Part shown: positions 28,966-38,625 of the stretch, piece after piece
How positions within the stretch are numbered: the first letter of the stretch is position 1
Layout: every line of letters begins with the position of its first letter
Assembly (NCBI GenBank): GCA_006739055.1
Contig: AP019702.1
Location: forward strand, 1,488,501-1,552,500
Direction of reading: 5' to 3'
Length of the DNA stretch: 64,000 nt
DNA from: Allostella vacuolata
Lineage (GTDB): Bacteria; Pseudomonadota; Alphaproteobacteria; ATCC43930; Allostellaceae
Made by a program: the position numbers and the translations under genes
Notes under the pieces: generated by a model
Told to the model about the DNA's origin: nothing
The model's database searches: none
What the model saw: the letters and a program-made list of their open reading frames with translations, nothing else

Positions 28966-29389
28966 GCGTGGTGCCTGGACCGGTCGCCCCCTTTTGATTT
29001 CAAGGGGCGTACTGGCGCAAGAATTCTCTGGGGAATCCGGGCGGTGTCTCTATCGCATCGCCCTGGAACGGAGGGGGCAGCGGCAGGTTGACGGGAATGT
29101 GTAGGCGACGCTGCGACCGCTCGGCTGGCGCAGCGTCGATGCGATGCCCACCTGTCGGCCGAAGGGGGTGACCATGTCGAGCTCGAAGCCATGATTACGA
29201 TGAACGATGCCTTCAAGAAGGAGAACGAGGAGCGCATCGGTCAGCTCCTGGCGGAGATCCGGCGGATAGCCGAGACGGCCGCGACGGGAAAGACGGATGC
29301 GGCACAGGCTTCGGCCGATGCTCGGAAGGCCCCGGCAAGACAAGCCAAGCGCGCCTAAGGCGATCGAAGCCGGCCTCTCCGGCGCGAGG
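28966..29389. other. 424-base stretch with no confident gene
   Basis: Between the thiolase and the nitrilase-like gene no long convincing frame exists. Third-position G/C preference, strong elsewhere, is weaker in every frame. Two candidates compete: a 55-residue plus-strand frame (29191-29358), listed separately, and a minus-strand frame (29050-29427) that overlaps the neighbour and has no family resemblance. No tRNA, terminator or mobile-element end is visible. Confidence 0.6.
29191..29358 (+). CDS. Candidate 55-residue helical protein, unknown
   Basis: The frame begins MITMNDAFKKENEERIGQLL and continues as a charged helix likely to form a coiled coil (to about residue 28), then an Ala/Lys-rich tail ending ARQAKRA. 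Amino-acid composition is protein-like and most third bases are G or C, but no good ribosome binding site precedes the ATG and no homologue is recognised. It could equally be chance in a non-coding gap. Confidence 0.3.
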   Translation: MITMNDAFKKENEERIGQLLAEIRRIAETAATGKTDAAQASADARKAPARQAKRA

Positions 29390-31276
29390 CTATGAACGCC
29401 AGACCGGCGCGGCGATGCCCGCTGCAAGAGGCACCACCCCGGTCAATCGCCAAGCCTGCGAATTGGCGTCACCCGTCCGTCCGTCGAGCGTTGCCTGGCG
29501 CGTCTGGATCGGCGTCAACGTGATGCACAGCGCATCCGAGCCGTGCGGGAGATGCAGTTCCCGAAGCTCCCGATCATCCCGCCAGAGGGCGACGCAACGG
29601 CTCTTCGGATGATACCCGGTGCGATTGACGCGCTCGATCAGGCGGAGCGATGTCAGGGTCAGCACCGAGGAGCCCGGATCCTCCGCCAGCACCGTCGCAT
29701 ATCGGCCCGGCCACCGGGCGATGAGCTGGGCGCTGTCCATCAGCAGGGCGATCACGATGTTCGGCCCGATCGCACGCAGCAGTTCCTGCGCGGGGTCGAC
29801 CCGGGCAAGGTCCTCGCAGATGAGCGTGGTCACCGTGGTTTCGCCGCGCAGGACGCCGATCGTCAGGCTGCGGCTGAGGACGTCCAGTTTCTCCCACCAG
29901 GTCCGGGACGGGTCCAGGGATGCTCCCAGCGCATAGCTGGCGATCTGGCCGTGATCGAGCTTCCAGCGATGGTGCTTCTGGCGGATGTCCCGCACCATCG
30001 CGGCCTGCTTCTCCATCGGTCCCGGCAGGCTGGATCGCGGCGGGGCGATGATCGCGGCCGCGAAGTTGCCGGGCCTGCCGTGCTCGTCGGAATGCAGGCC
30101 GGATATGATCAGCTCCAGGCTCGGAAAGGCGCGGATCAACTCCTCGACCAGGTGGTCGAAGCATGGTCTCGACAGGGCGAGTTCGGGAAAGACGATGCCG
30201 TGCACGTCGCTCAGGTCCCGCTCCGCATCCTTGATCAGGGCGCAGACGAACTGTGTCAGCTCGTCGTAGGGATGACGGTCGTCGGCGGGGCACGCCTCCG
30301 GCAGCGGCGCGACCTTGAACCAGCCCCACGCACCGACGGTGCCGGGCGGGGACAGGCCGTCGGCGCGAAAGGCCCGCGCGGGGATCTCGTAGGGATAGGG
30401 GATCAGGATCAGGTTGAGCGGCGCCGGGGCGTGGGTCGGCTCCCGCGCCGAGCCGAGCGGCGCATTCCATCGCGCCCGCGCCAGCCCGCGCGGCGGCAAC
30501 AGGGCCAGATTGTGGGAGAGGGAACGCAGCGTGCAACCCAATGCCGGCGTGCGCGACTTGGGCAGGACGCAGGCGATGTCCGGTGCTGCGGCGGAGATCG
30601 TGTAGGCGCCCGAGCCCTCGCCATCGGCCTGCTCGATCAGGGCGTTCCGCATGCGGAATTCCACCGCGACCATCAGAACCTGGCTCTGGCCATTCGGTGC
30701 GGGGAGTTCGGCCGCAAAGCCGACGTTTCGACAGGCCTCGTCCGCAATGGCCATCAGGGCAAGCGCGGCCTTCCACCAGACGGGCGCCGCTTCGCTCGGG
30801 CCCAATGGCTCGAACAGGGATCGCGACCAGGCGGCACGCACTTTCTTCCATTCGCGCACCACCGCCGGCGGCGGGCGCAGGGTGACGGACGCGATGCCTC
30901 GCGGATCTTTCAAGGAAACCACGGAGTCTGCCCACGCCGCAGCGGTGTCCGTCCAGGACGTTCGGTCGAGGTCCGTGACCAGAACCCGCCGCACACCGTC
31001 CACGTCGGGGGTGACCGTCGTCGCTTGGATATGATGGTACGCACCGCTTCGCGCGAGGAGGCAGGCTGCTGCCGCAAACACGTCGATCGGGTCGCCGGGC
31101 ATTTTCGCCCATGGGTCGCCCTTGCCGCCGGCGGCAAGGGCGACCCATGGCCGCTTGATCTCGCCGCGCTTGCGGTCGGCGAATACGATCCAGTTCGGGG
31201 TTCCGCTGGGGAACAGCGCCTCGACGAGGTCGCCCACGGTCATGTCGGGAAGGTCGGCCGAGTAGTCGCGCTGCAT
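29390..31276 (-). CDS. Nitrilase-like domain protein, 628 residues, function unknown
   Basis: The C-terminal half reads as a carbon-nitrogen hydrolase (nitrilase) fold. A Glu is in GIVFPELALS (about residue 360), a Lys in the RQKHHRWKLD region (about 436) and a Cys in TTLICEDLAR (about 484), the order and spacing of the Glu-Lys-Cys triad. The first 290 residues match no family I know and carry no signal peptide. Nitrilase-like domains of this divergent kind are also found in bacterial conflict proteins, for example fused to reverse transcriptase in DRT type 1; no reverse transcriptase is present here. The ATG at 31276 is the only NTG start after an upstream stop. It stands alone, 69 bases downstream of the DUF411 gene. 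Confidence 0.72.
   Translation of the reverse strand: MQRDYSADLPDMTVGDLVEALFPSGTPNWIVFADRKRGEIKRPWVALAAGGKGDPWAKMPGDPIDVFAAAACLLARSGAYHHIQATTVTPDVDGVRRVLVTDLDRTSWTDTAAAWADSVVSLKDPRGIASVTLRPPPAVVREWKKVRAAWSRSLFEPLGPSEAAPVWWKAALALMAIADEACRNVGFAAELPAPNGQSQVLMVAVEFRMRNALIEQADGEGSGAYTISAAAPDIACVLPKSRTPALGCTLRSLSHNLALLPPRGLARARWNAPLGSAREPTHAPAPLNLILIPYPYEIPARAFRADGLSPPGTVGAWGWFKVAPLPEACPADDRHPYDELTQFVCALIKDAERDLSDVHGIVFPELALSRPCFDHLVEELIRAFPSLELIISGLHSDEHGRPGNFAAAIIAPPRSSLPGPMEKQAAMVRDIRQKHHRWKLDHGQIASYALGASLDPSRTWWEKLDVLSRSLTIGVLRGETTVTTLICEDLARVDPAQELLRAIGPNIVIALLMDSAQLIARWPGRYATVLAEDPGSSVLTLTSLRLIERVNRTGYHPKSRCVALWRDDRELRELHLPHGSDALCITLTPIQTRQATLDGRTGDANSQAWRLTGVVPLAAGIAAPVWRS
31109..31150. repeat. 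Perfect 42-bp palindrome inside the nitrilase-like gene
   Basis: Two 21-base arms meet with no spacer: CCATGGGTCGCCCTTGCCGC (31109-31128) plus C is mirrored exactly through 31130-31150. With one mismatch the symmetry extends to 31106-31153. It falls in codons for about residues 43-56 of the nitrilase-like protein (PWVALAAGGKGDPW). On RNA it would form a very stable hairpin about 125 bases into the coding region. No U-run follows on either strand, so it is not an intrinsic terminator. Confidence 0.92.
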
Positions 31277-31345
31277 GCGGTCGACGATCCCGGATCGGCA
31301 GAAATAGGTCCAGGATATTCTTTCTGTTGTCGCGCCAGGCCGGCG

Positions 31346-31807
31346 TCACGCCGGCTGGGCCTCCCTGTACCAGCCGAAGGTGGAGCGGGTACCCGGGCCG
31401 AAGGCGACGACGTCGTAGGTCTCGGGCGTCCCGCCCTCCATGCCGGGCGAGCCGGCCGGCATGCCGGGCACCGCCAGGCCGATGACGGCCGGCCGCTCGG
31501 CCAGCAGGCGGCGGATGGCGTGGGCCGGCACGTGGCCCTCGATCGTGTAGCCGCCGATGGTGGCCGTATGGCAGGAGGTGAGCTCCTCCGGCACGCCCAG
31601 CCGGTACTTCACGGCCCCGATGTCGCGGGCCTCGGCGACGGCCACCCGGAAGCCGGCCAACCGCAGGTGCTGCACCCAGCCGTCGCAGCAGCCGCAGGAC
31701 GGATCCTTGTGGACCTGGATGGCCGGCCCGTCGGCAATGGCCACGCGCGCGGCCACGGTGCAGAGCAGGGCGGCGCCGGCGGCGAGCAGGGTGCGTCGTC
31801 GGATCAT
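31346..31807 (-). CDS. DUF411 domain protein, exported, copper-linked
   Basis: A 153-residue protein with a Tat-like or Sec leader (MIRRRTLLAAGAALL) and a DUF411 domain: KDPSCGCCDGWVQHL (about 33-47) with clustered Cys, then TSCHTATIGGYTIEGHVPA. DUF411 proteins are periplasmic and usually encoded in copper or silver resistance loci; a metal-binding role through the Cys motif is inferred. Its start overlaps the cueR stop by four bases (ATGA), making it the third gene of copA-cueR-DUF411. Confidence 0.88.
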   Translation of the reverse strand: MIRRRTLLAAGAALLCTVAARVAIADGPAIQVHKDPSCGCCDGWVQHLRLAGFRVAVAEARDIGAVKYRLGVPEELTSCHTATIGGYTIEGHVPAHAIRRLLAERPAVIGLAVPGMPAGSPGMEGGTPETYDVVAFGPGTRSTFGWYREAQPA

Positions 31808-32274
31808 GGCATTTCCTTCGGGCTGGGGCGGTGCGGCCGGCCGGTGCTGCCGAAGCGGGCGTCCGGTGCGGCGTGGCACTCGCCCGCGGTGGCGGCGAGG
31901 TCGTCGAGGATCGGGCAGTCCGGCCGGGCATCGCCATGGCAATGCTCGGCCAGATGCTCCAGCGTGCGCACCATCGACTGGAGCTCGTCGATGCGGCGGC
32001 GCAGCAGCGCCGCCTGGTCGACCGCCAGCCGCCGCACGTCGGCGCTGGCCCGCGACCGGTCGCGCCACAGGGCGAGCAGGGCCGCGATCCGGTCCACCGC
32101 GAAGCCGAGGTCGCGGGCGCGGCGCACGAAGCGCAGGGTGTGCACGTCGTGCGGGCCATAGACGCGATATCCGGCGGCGGTGCGGCCGGCGGCCGGGACC
32201 AGGCCGATCTCCTCGTAGTAGCGGATCATCTTGGCCGAGACGCCCGTGGCGGCGGCCGCCTCGCCGATCGTCAT
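31804..32274 (-). CDS. cueR: CueR-type MerR-family copper-responsive regulator
   Basis: A 156-residue MerR-family activator. The N-terminal HTH is MTIGEAAAATGVSAKMIRYY, followed by the MerR turn EEIGLVPAAGRTAAGYRVY. The metal site is C-x7-C (CHGDARPDC, about residues 112-120), which is the copper/silver loop of CueR. A strong ribosome binding site (GGAGGGG) lies before the ATG. It should activate the operon promoter at 34679-34709 when Cu(I) rises. It starts 8 bases after copA and overlaps the DUF411 gene. Confidence 0.92.
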   Translation of the reverse strand: MTIGEAAAATGVSAKMIRYYEEIGLVPAAGRTAAGYRVYGPHDVHTLRFVRRARDLGFAVDRIAALLALWRDRSRASADVRRLAVDQAALLRRRIDELQSMVRTLEHLAEHCHGDARPDCPILDDLAATAGECHAAPDARFGSTGRPHRPSPKEMP

Positions 32275-32282
32275 CCCCTCCG

Positions 32283-34640
<2,358 letters not shown>

Positions 34641-34678
34641 GGCCGCCTCTCGCGCTCAACTCGGGTCCGTCGCCCCTG

Positions 34679-34709
34679 GATGTAGGGCTTCCCATCATGG
34701 GAAGGTCAA
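34679..34709 (-). promoter_or_regulatory. CueR-type promoter/operator of the copA operon
   Basis: On the minus strand, TTGACC (34704-34709) and TACATC (34679-34684) are separated by exactly 19 bases. Between them is a perfect 8-1-8 palindrome, CTTCCCATCATGGGAAG (34688-34704 on the plus strand). The overlong 19-base spacer with a central dyad is the hallmark of MerR/CueR promoters, where the activator untwists DNA to align the two boxes. The site lies 38 bases before the copA start and also faces the divergent His-rich gene. Confidence 0.85.
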
Positions 34710-34767
34710 GCCGCACCTGGCAGGGCATTGCCAAATCCGCCGCTTGCGACAAGATTGCTGCCCGCGA

Positions 34768-35193
34768 ATGGACATGATCCGCACCCTGCGCCGCCTGCTC
34801 CTGGCCCTGGCCGCCCTGTTGGCGGCCGGCATGCCCGCCGCCGCCCATCAGGGCCACGGTCACGGGCATCCGATGCAGGCGGAACGGACCCAGGCCGATT
34901 CCGGCAGCGTGCCGGCCGCACGCGATGTCGGCCCGGTCCCCTGCCACGGGCACGCGATGCCCGCTCCGGATCCGGCGGGCACCCCGGCCCCCGAGCGGGA
35001 CCAGGCGCCGACCGGCGCCGATGGCCACGGATGCGCCGGCGCCTGGGGGTGCTGCCTGGCCCTCCGGCGCGAGGTCGACCCCGGCCGGATGGCGCCACCG
35101 CGCCATGCTGCGCTGGGCCTGCCGCCGAGCGACACCCGGGCCGGGCGGATTCCCCTCGTCGAATCCCGACCTCCGATCCGCGACCGCGACTGA
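34768..35193 (+). CDS. Secreted His-rich small protein, copper-linked
   Basis: The 141-residue product has a signal peptide (MIRTLRRLLLALAALLAAG, cleavage near AAAH) and a His cluster HQGHGHGHPMQ straight after it. The middle is Pro/Ala-rich and the C-terminal part has HGCAGAWGCCLALRR, so several Cys and His could bind metal. No family is recognised, but small His-rich periplasmic proteins often open copper-resistance operons. It is divergent from copA, 127 bases away, and about 90 bases before the lipoprotein gene. The frame is open further upstream, but the signal peptide fixes the start. Confidence 0.7.
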   Translation: MDMIRTLRRLLLALAALLAAGMPAAAHQGHGHGHPMQAERTQADSGSVPAARDVGPVPCHGHAMPAPDPAGTPAPERDQAPTGADGHGCAGAWGCCLALRREVDPGRMAPPRHAALGLPPSDTRAGRIPLVESRPPIRDRD

Positions 35194-35282
35194 CGCTGCC
35201 CCGCGATCCGCCGGCGGGCGCCTCGGCGCCCGGCCCGTGCGGACCCCCGCGTCCCGTCCGTTCGGTTCATCGAGGTTCGAAG

Positions 35283-35546
35283 ATGCTTCGTCTCGCCCAT
35301 TGGCTGGCGGTCTTGCCGCTCGCCGCCTGCGTGCCCGCGCCTGCCCTGGTCGGCGGCGACCCGGCCGACCCGCGCGCCGTCGTCCCGGTCCAGGCCCATG
35401 TTCCCTTCCTTCGTGCCGACGGCCGGTTCCGTCCCGTCGAACCCGCCGACTGGCGCGAGCTCAATGACCGCGCCGGCCGGATCGGCGGCGGCGCCGGACA
35501 GATGCGCGGCGCCTCCGACGCCGACCCGGTTCCGACCCGGCCATGA
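35283..35546 (+). CDS. Small lipoprotein, copper-linked
   Basis: An 87-residue lipoprotein: MLRLAHWLAVLPLAACVP has a lipobox LAAC with the lipidated Cys at residue 16. The rest, with FLRADGRFRPVEPADWRELNDR, has no known domain. Its stop overlaps the start of the TolC-like gene by four bases (ATGA). A short lipoprotein at this position before a TolC-type gene is seen in other copper clusters, from memory; its role is unknown. Confidence 0.75.
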   Translation: MLRLAHWLAVLPLAACVPAPALVGGDPADPRAVVPVQAHVPFLRADGRFRPVEPADWRELNDRAGRIGGGAGQMRGASDADPVPTRP

Positions 35547-36925
35547 CCAGATCCGGATGGCAGGGCAGGGCCATGGCCTTCCCCTGTCTCCTCCTGCTGG
35601 GCGGCTGCGCCTCCCTGCTGGAAGATCGCGGCGTCGCCGACGCGACCGCGGCGGCCTCGGAACGGCTCGGCGTCGAGGTCCGCCGGGTGCGCACCGAGGC
35701 GGACGCGGTCGAGGTGGGGGCGCGCCTGAAGGAACTGATGGCCGAGCCCCTGTCGGTGGAGGCCGCCGTCCAGGTGGCGGTCCTCAACAATCGCGGGCTC
35801 CAGGCGGCCTATGACGAGCTCGGCCTGTCGGCCGCGGCGTTGGCGCGGGCGGCGACGCCGCCCAATCCCGGCCTGCGCTACGCGCGCACGGAGCGAGGCG
35901 GGCGGGTCGAGGTCGAGCGCGCCCTGACCGTCGACGTGCTGGGGCTGGTGCTGCTGCCGCTCGCCGCCATGATCGAGGAGCGGCATTGGGAAGGGGCGAA
36001 GCTTCGCGCCGCCGACCGCGTCGTGGCATTGGCCCTCGATACGCGCCGGGCCTGGTTCCGCGCCGTCGCGGCCGGGCAGGCGGCCCGCTACATGGAGGAG
36101 GTCCGCGCCTCGTCCGCGGCGTCGGCGGAGCTGGCGCGCCGGCTCGGCCAGACCGGCGCCTTCGGCCGCCTCGACCAGGGGCGGCACTACCTCTTCCATG
36201 CCGAGACGGCGGCGCGCGCGGCCCGCGCGCGGCTGGCGGCGACCCGGGCGCGCGAGCGCCTGCTGCGCCTGCTCGGCCTGTGGGGGGCGGGGACGGAGAT
36301 CCGCCTGCCCGAGCGCCTGCCCGAGCTGCCGGAGTCGCTGCCGGAGCGGCCGGAGATCGAGGCCGCCGCCATCGCCGGGCGGGCGGACCTGCGCATCGCC
36401 CGGCTGGAGCTGGAAGGGCTGGCCCGCGCCCACGGGCTCACCCAGGCGACGCGCTTCGTCTCGATCCTCGAGGCCGGCGCCTTGCGCACGACCGAGACCG
36501 GCGAGCCGGTCCGCCGCGGCTACGAGATCGAGCTGTCGCTGCCGATCTTCGACGGCGGCACGACGCGGGCGGCGGAGGCGGAGAACAGCTTCCGCGCGGC
36601 GGCGAACCGGCTGGCCGCGCGGGCGGTCGAGGCCCGGTCGGAAGTGCGCGAGGCCGAGCAGGCCTGGCGCGCCGGCCATGAGATCGCCTGGCACCACCGG
36701 CGCGAGATCGTGCCGGCGCTCCAGGCGATCTCGGAGGAGAGCGTGCTGCGCTACAACGGCATGCTGGCCGGCGTCTTCGAGATGCTGGCGGACGCCCGCG
36801 AACAGGCGGAGGGCGTCGTCGCCGCGATCGAGGCGGAGCGCGACTTCTGGCTCGCGGACACCGAATTGCAGGCCGCCATGGCGGGCACCGCCGCGGCCGC
36901 CCCATCGGCAGGAGAAGAGCGATGA
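35543..36925 (+). CDS. TolC-family outer membrane factor (CusC-like)
   Basis: A 460-residue outer-membrane efflux protein. It has a lipobox LLLGGCAS near residue 20, and TolC-type repeats with AVLNNRGLQAAYDELGLS (about 75), ATPPNPGLRYARTERGG and a second half from ELEGLARAHGLTQ. The long helices are rich in Ala, Glu and Arg. It should form the outer-membrane duct for copper or copper-bound protein, yet no RND pump or adaptor is in this cluster. It overlaps the upstream lipoprotein gene and the downstream oxidase gene by four bases each. Confidence 0.88.
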   Translation: MTRSGWQGRAMAFPCLLLLGGCASLLEDRGVADATAAASERLGVEVRRVRTEADAVEVGARLKELMAEPLSVEAAVQVAVLNNRGLQAAYDELGLSAAALARAATPPNPGLRYARTERGGRVEVERALTVDVLGLVLLPLAAMIEERHWEGAKLRAADRVVALALDTRRAWFRAVAAGQAARYMEEVRASSAASAELARRLGQTGAFGRLDQGRHYLFHAETAARAARARLAATRARERLLRLLGLWGAGTEIRLPERLPELPESLPERPEIEAAAIAGRADLRIARLELEGLARAHGLTQATRFVSILEAGALRTTETGEPVRRGYEIELSLPIFDGGTTRAAEAENSFRAAANRLAARAVEARSEVREAEQAWRAGHEIAWHHRREIVPALQAISEESVLRYNGMLAGVFEMLADAREQAEGVVAAIEAERDFWLADTELQAAMAGTAAAAPSAGEER

Positions 36926-38205
36926 TCGATCGTCGGGTATTCCTCGGCGGGGCCGGGGTGCTGCTGACCGGCGGCGGGCTGGTGGGCTCGGCCGCGGCGG
37001 CCGGCCTGCCGGAGGCGCCGAGCCAGCCGTCGGCCGCGACGCAGGCGCCGCTGCCGCCGCCGGACGGCCGTCCCTACAACCCGGTGGTGACGCTGAACGG
37101 CTGGACCCTGCCGTGGCGGATGCGCAACGGCTGGAAGGAGTTCCACCTGACCGCCGAACCGGTCGTGCGCGAGCTGGCGCCCGGCATGCAGGCCCGGCTG
37201 TGGGGCTACAACGGGCAGAGCCCGGGCCCGACCATCGAATGCGTCGAGGGCGACCGGCTGCGCATCTTCGTCACCAACCGCCTGCCCGAGCACACCACGG
37301 TCCACTGGCACGGGCAGGTGCTGCCGAACGGCATGGACGGGGTGGGCGGCCTGACCCAGCCGCACATCCCGGTCGGCAAGACTTTCGTCTACGAGTTTAC
37401 CGCCCGGCGCGCCGGCACCTTCATGTACCACCCCCATTCCGACGAGATGGTGCAGATGGCGATGGGAATGATGGGCTTCTTCGTCGTCCATCCCCGCAAC
37501 CCGGCGCTGCACCGCGTCGACCGCGACTTCGTCTTCCTGCTGGGCGCCTACGACATCCCGCCCGGCGCCCATGTGCCGAAGGTCGCGACCATGACCGACT
37601 TCAACCTGTGGACCTGGAACAGCCGGGTCTTCCCCGGCATCGCCGCCCTGCCGGTCCGGCGCGGCGACCGGGTGCGCATCCGCATCGGCAACCTGACCAT
37701 GACCAGCCACCCGATCCACCTGCATGGCCACGAGTTCGAGGTGACGGGCACCGACGGCGGCTGGGTCCCGCCGTCGGCACGCTGGCCGGAGGTGACGGTC
37801 GACGTGCCGGTGGGGGCGATGCGGGCGATCGAGTTCGTGGCCGAGCATCCGGGCGACTGGGCCTTCCACTGCCACAAGTCGCACCATGCCATGAACGCCA
37901 TGGGCCACGACGTGCCGACCATGATCGGCGCCGACCATCGCGGCGTCGCCCGGTCGATCGCCCGCCTGGTGCCGGACTACATGGTGATGGGCGAGCGCGG
38001 CATGGCCGACATGGGCTCGATGCAGATGCCGCTGCCCGACAACACCCTGCCGATGATGAGCGGCAACGGCCCGTTCGGGCCGATCGAGATGGGCGGGATG
38101 TTCACGACCGTGAAGGTGCGCGACGACCTGGCCCGCGGCGACTACCGCGATCCGGGCTGGTACCGCCACCCGGCCGGCACCGTCGCCTACGAATGGAAGC
38201 CCTGA
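36922..38205 (+). CDS. Multicopper oxidase (CopA/CumA type), Tat-exported
   Basis: A 427-residue periplasmic oxidase that probably oxidises Cu(I) to the less toxic Cu(II). The leader MIDRRVFLGGAGVL has a twin-arginine motif. Copper ligands are all present: HWHG (about 131), HPHSDE (about 171), HPIHLHGHEFE (about 266) and HCHKSHHAMNAM (about 314). A Met-rich tail (MADMGSMQMPLPDNTLPMMSG) may bind Cu(I). The start overlaps the stop of the TolC-like gene (ATGA). Confidence 0.93.
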   Translation: MIDRRVFLGGAGVLLTGGGLVGSAAAAGLPEAPSQPSAATQAPLPPPDGRPYNPVVTLNGWTLPWRMRNGWKEFHLTAEPVVRELAPGMQARLWGYNGQSPGPTIECVEGDRLRIFVTNRLPEHTTVHWHGQVLPNGMDGVGGLTQPHIPVGKTFVYEFTARRAGTFMYHPHSDEMVQMAMGMMGFFVVHPRNPALHRVDRDFVFLLGAYDIPPGAHVPKVATMTDFNLWTWNSRVFPGIAALPVRRGDRVRIRIGNLTMTSHPIHLHGHEFEVTGTDGGWVPPSARWPEVTVDVPVGAMRAIEFVAEHPGDWAFHCHKSHHAMNAMGHDVPTMIGADHRGVARSIARLVPDYMVMGERGMADMGSMQMPLPDNTLPMMSGNGPFGPIEMGGMFTTVKVRDDLARGDYRDPGWYRHPAGTVAYEWKP

Positions 38206-38237
38206 TGTTCCCCACCGACGCAAAGAGGAGATCCGCC

Positions 38238-38585
38238 ATGCGCCCCGTCATCCTGGCCGTCATCCTGGCCGTCCTGCCGGCCGCGATCGGACCGGCCTTC
38301 ACTCCCGCGCTGGCCACCAGCCACGACCGCCACCAGGGCCATGGGGCGGGTGCGGTCGTCACCGCGGAAGCCGACGGCGAGGTCCGCCGGGTCGATGTCG
38401 CCGCCGGCAAGGTCACGCTGCGCCACGGGCCGATCGACAAGCTCGACATGGCCGGCATGTCGATGGTCTTCCCGGTGCGCGATCCCGCCAGCCTGCGCGG
38501 CCTGGCGGCCGGCGACCGGGTGCGGTTCGAGCTGGAGAGCAACCACGGCGCGCTGACCGTGATCGCCATCCGCAAACTGCCGTAA
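38238..38585 (+). CDS. CusF-like periplasmic copper-binding protein
   Basis: A 115-residue exported protein. A signal peptide (MRPVILAVILAVLPAAIG) is followed by a short His-rich stretch and a CusF-like OB-fold domain with KVTLRHGPIDKLDMAGMSM, which holds the Met/His copper ligands. It likely ferries Cu(I) to the oxidase or the outer-membrane factor. GAGGAGAT stands 7 bases before this ATG; an ATG at 38204, overlapping the oxidase stop, would add 11 residues. It is the last gene of the operon and is followed by a hairpin. Confidence 0.85.
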   Translation: MRPVILAVILAVLPAAIGPAFTPALATSHDRHQGHGAGAVVTAEADGEVRRVDVAAGKVTLRHGPIDKLDMAGMSMVFPVRDPASLRGLAAGDRVRFELESNHGALTVIAIRKLP

Positions 38586-38590
38586 CAGCA

Positions 38591-38620
38591 GGTGGCGGCC
38601 GGCCTGCGGCGGCCGCCACC
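38591..38620. terminator. GC-rich hairpin between convergent genes
   Basis: GGTGGCGGCC (38591-38600) pairs perfectly with GGCCGCCACC (38611-38620) across a 10-base loop. It starts 6 bases after the CusF-like stop and ends 6 bases before the stop of the convergent Bug gene. There is no T-run, so the terminator call is tentative. Confidence 0.45.
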
Positions 38621-38625
38621 GGACC

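Noticed and set aside
28935-29237. A 100-residue minus-strand gene after the thiolase
   Set aside because: It overlaps the thiolase end antisense, is Ser/Arg-rich in the manner of shadow frames and has no start signal.
29050-29427. A 125-residue minus-strand gene in the gap before the nitrilase-like gene
   Set aside because: It overlaps the 3' end of the nitrilase-like gene in another frame, lacks a ribosome binding site, and its sequence matches no family. It might be a remnant but cannot be supported.
31109-31150. The 42-base palindrome as an intrinsic terminator
   Set aside because: It lies inside a coding region and no T-run follows on either strand.
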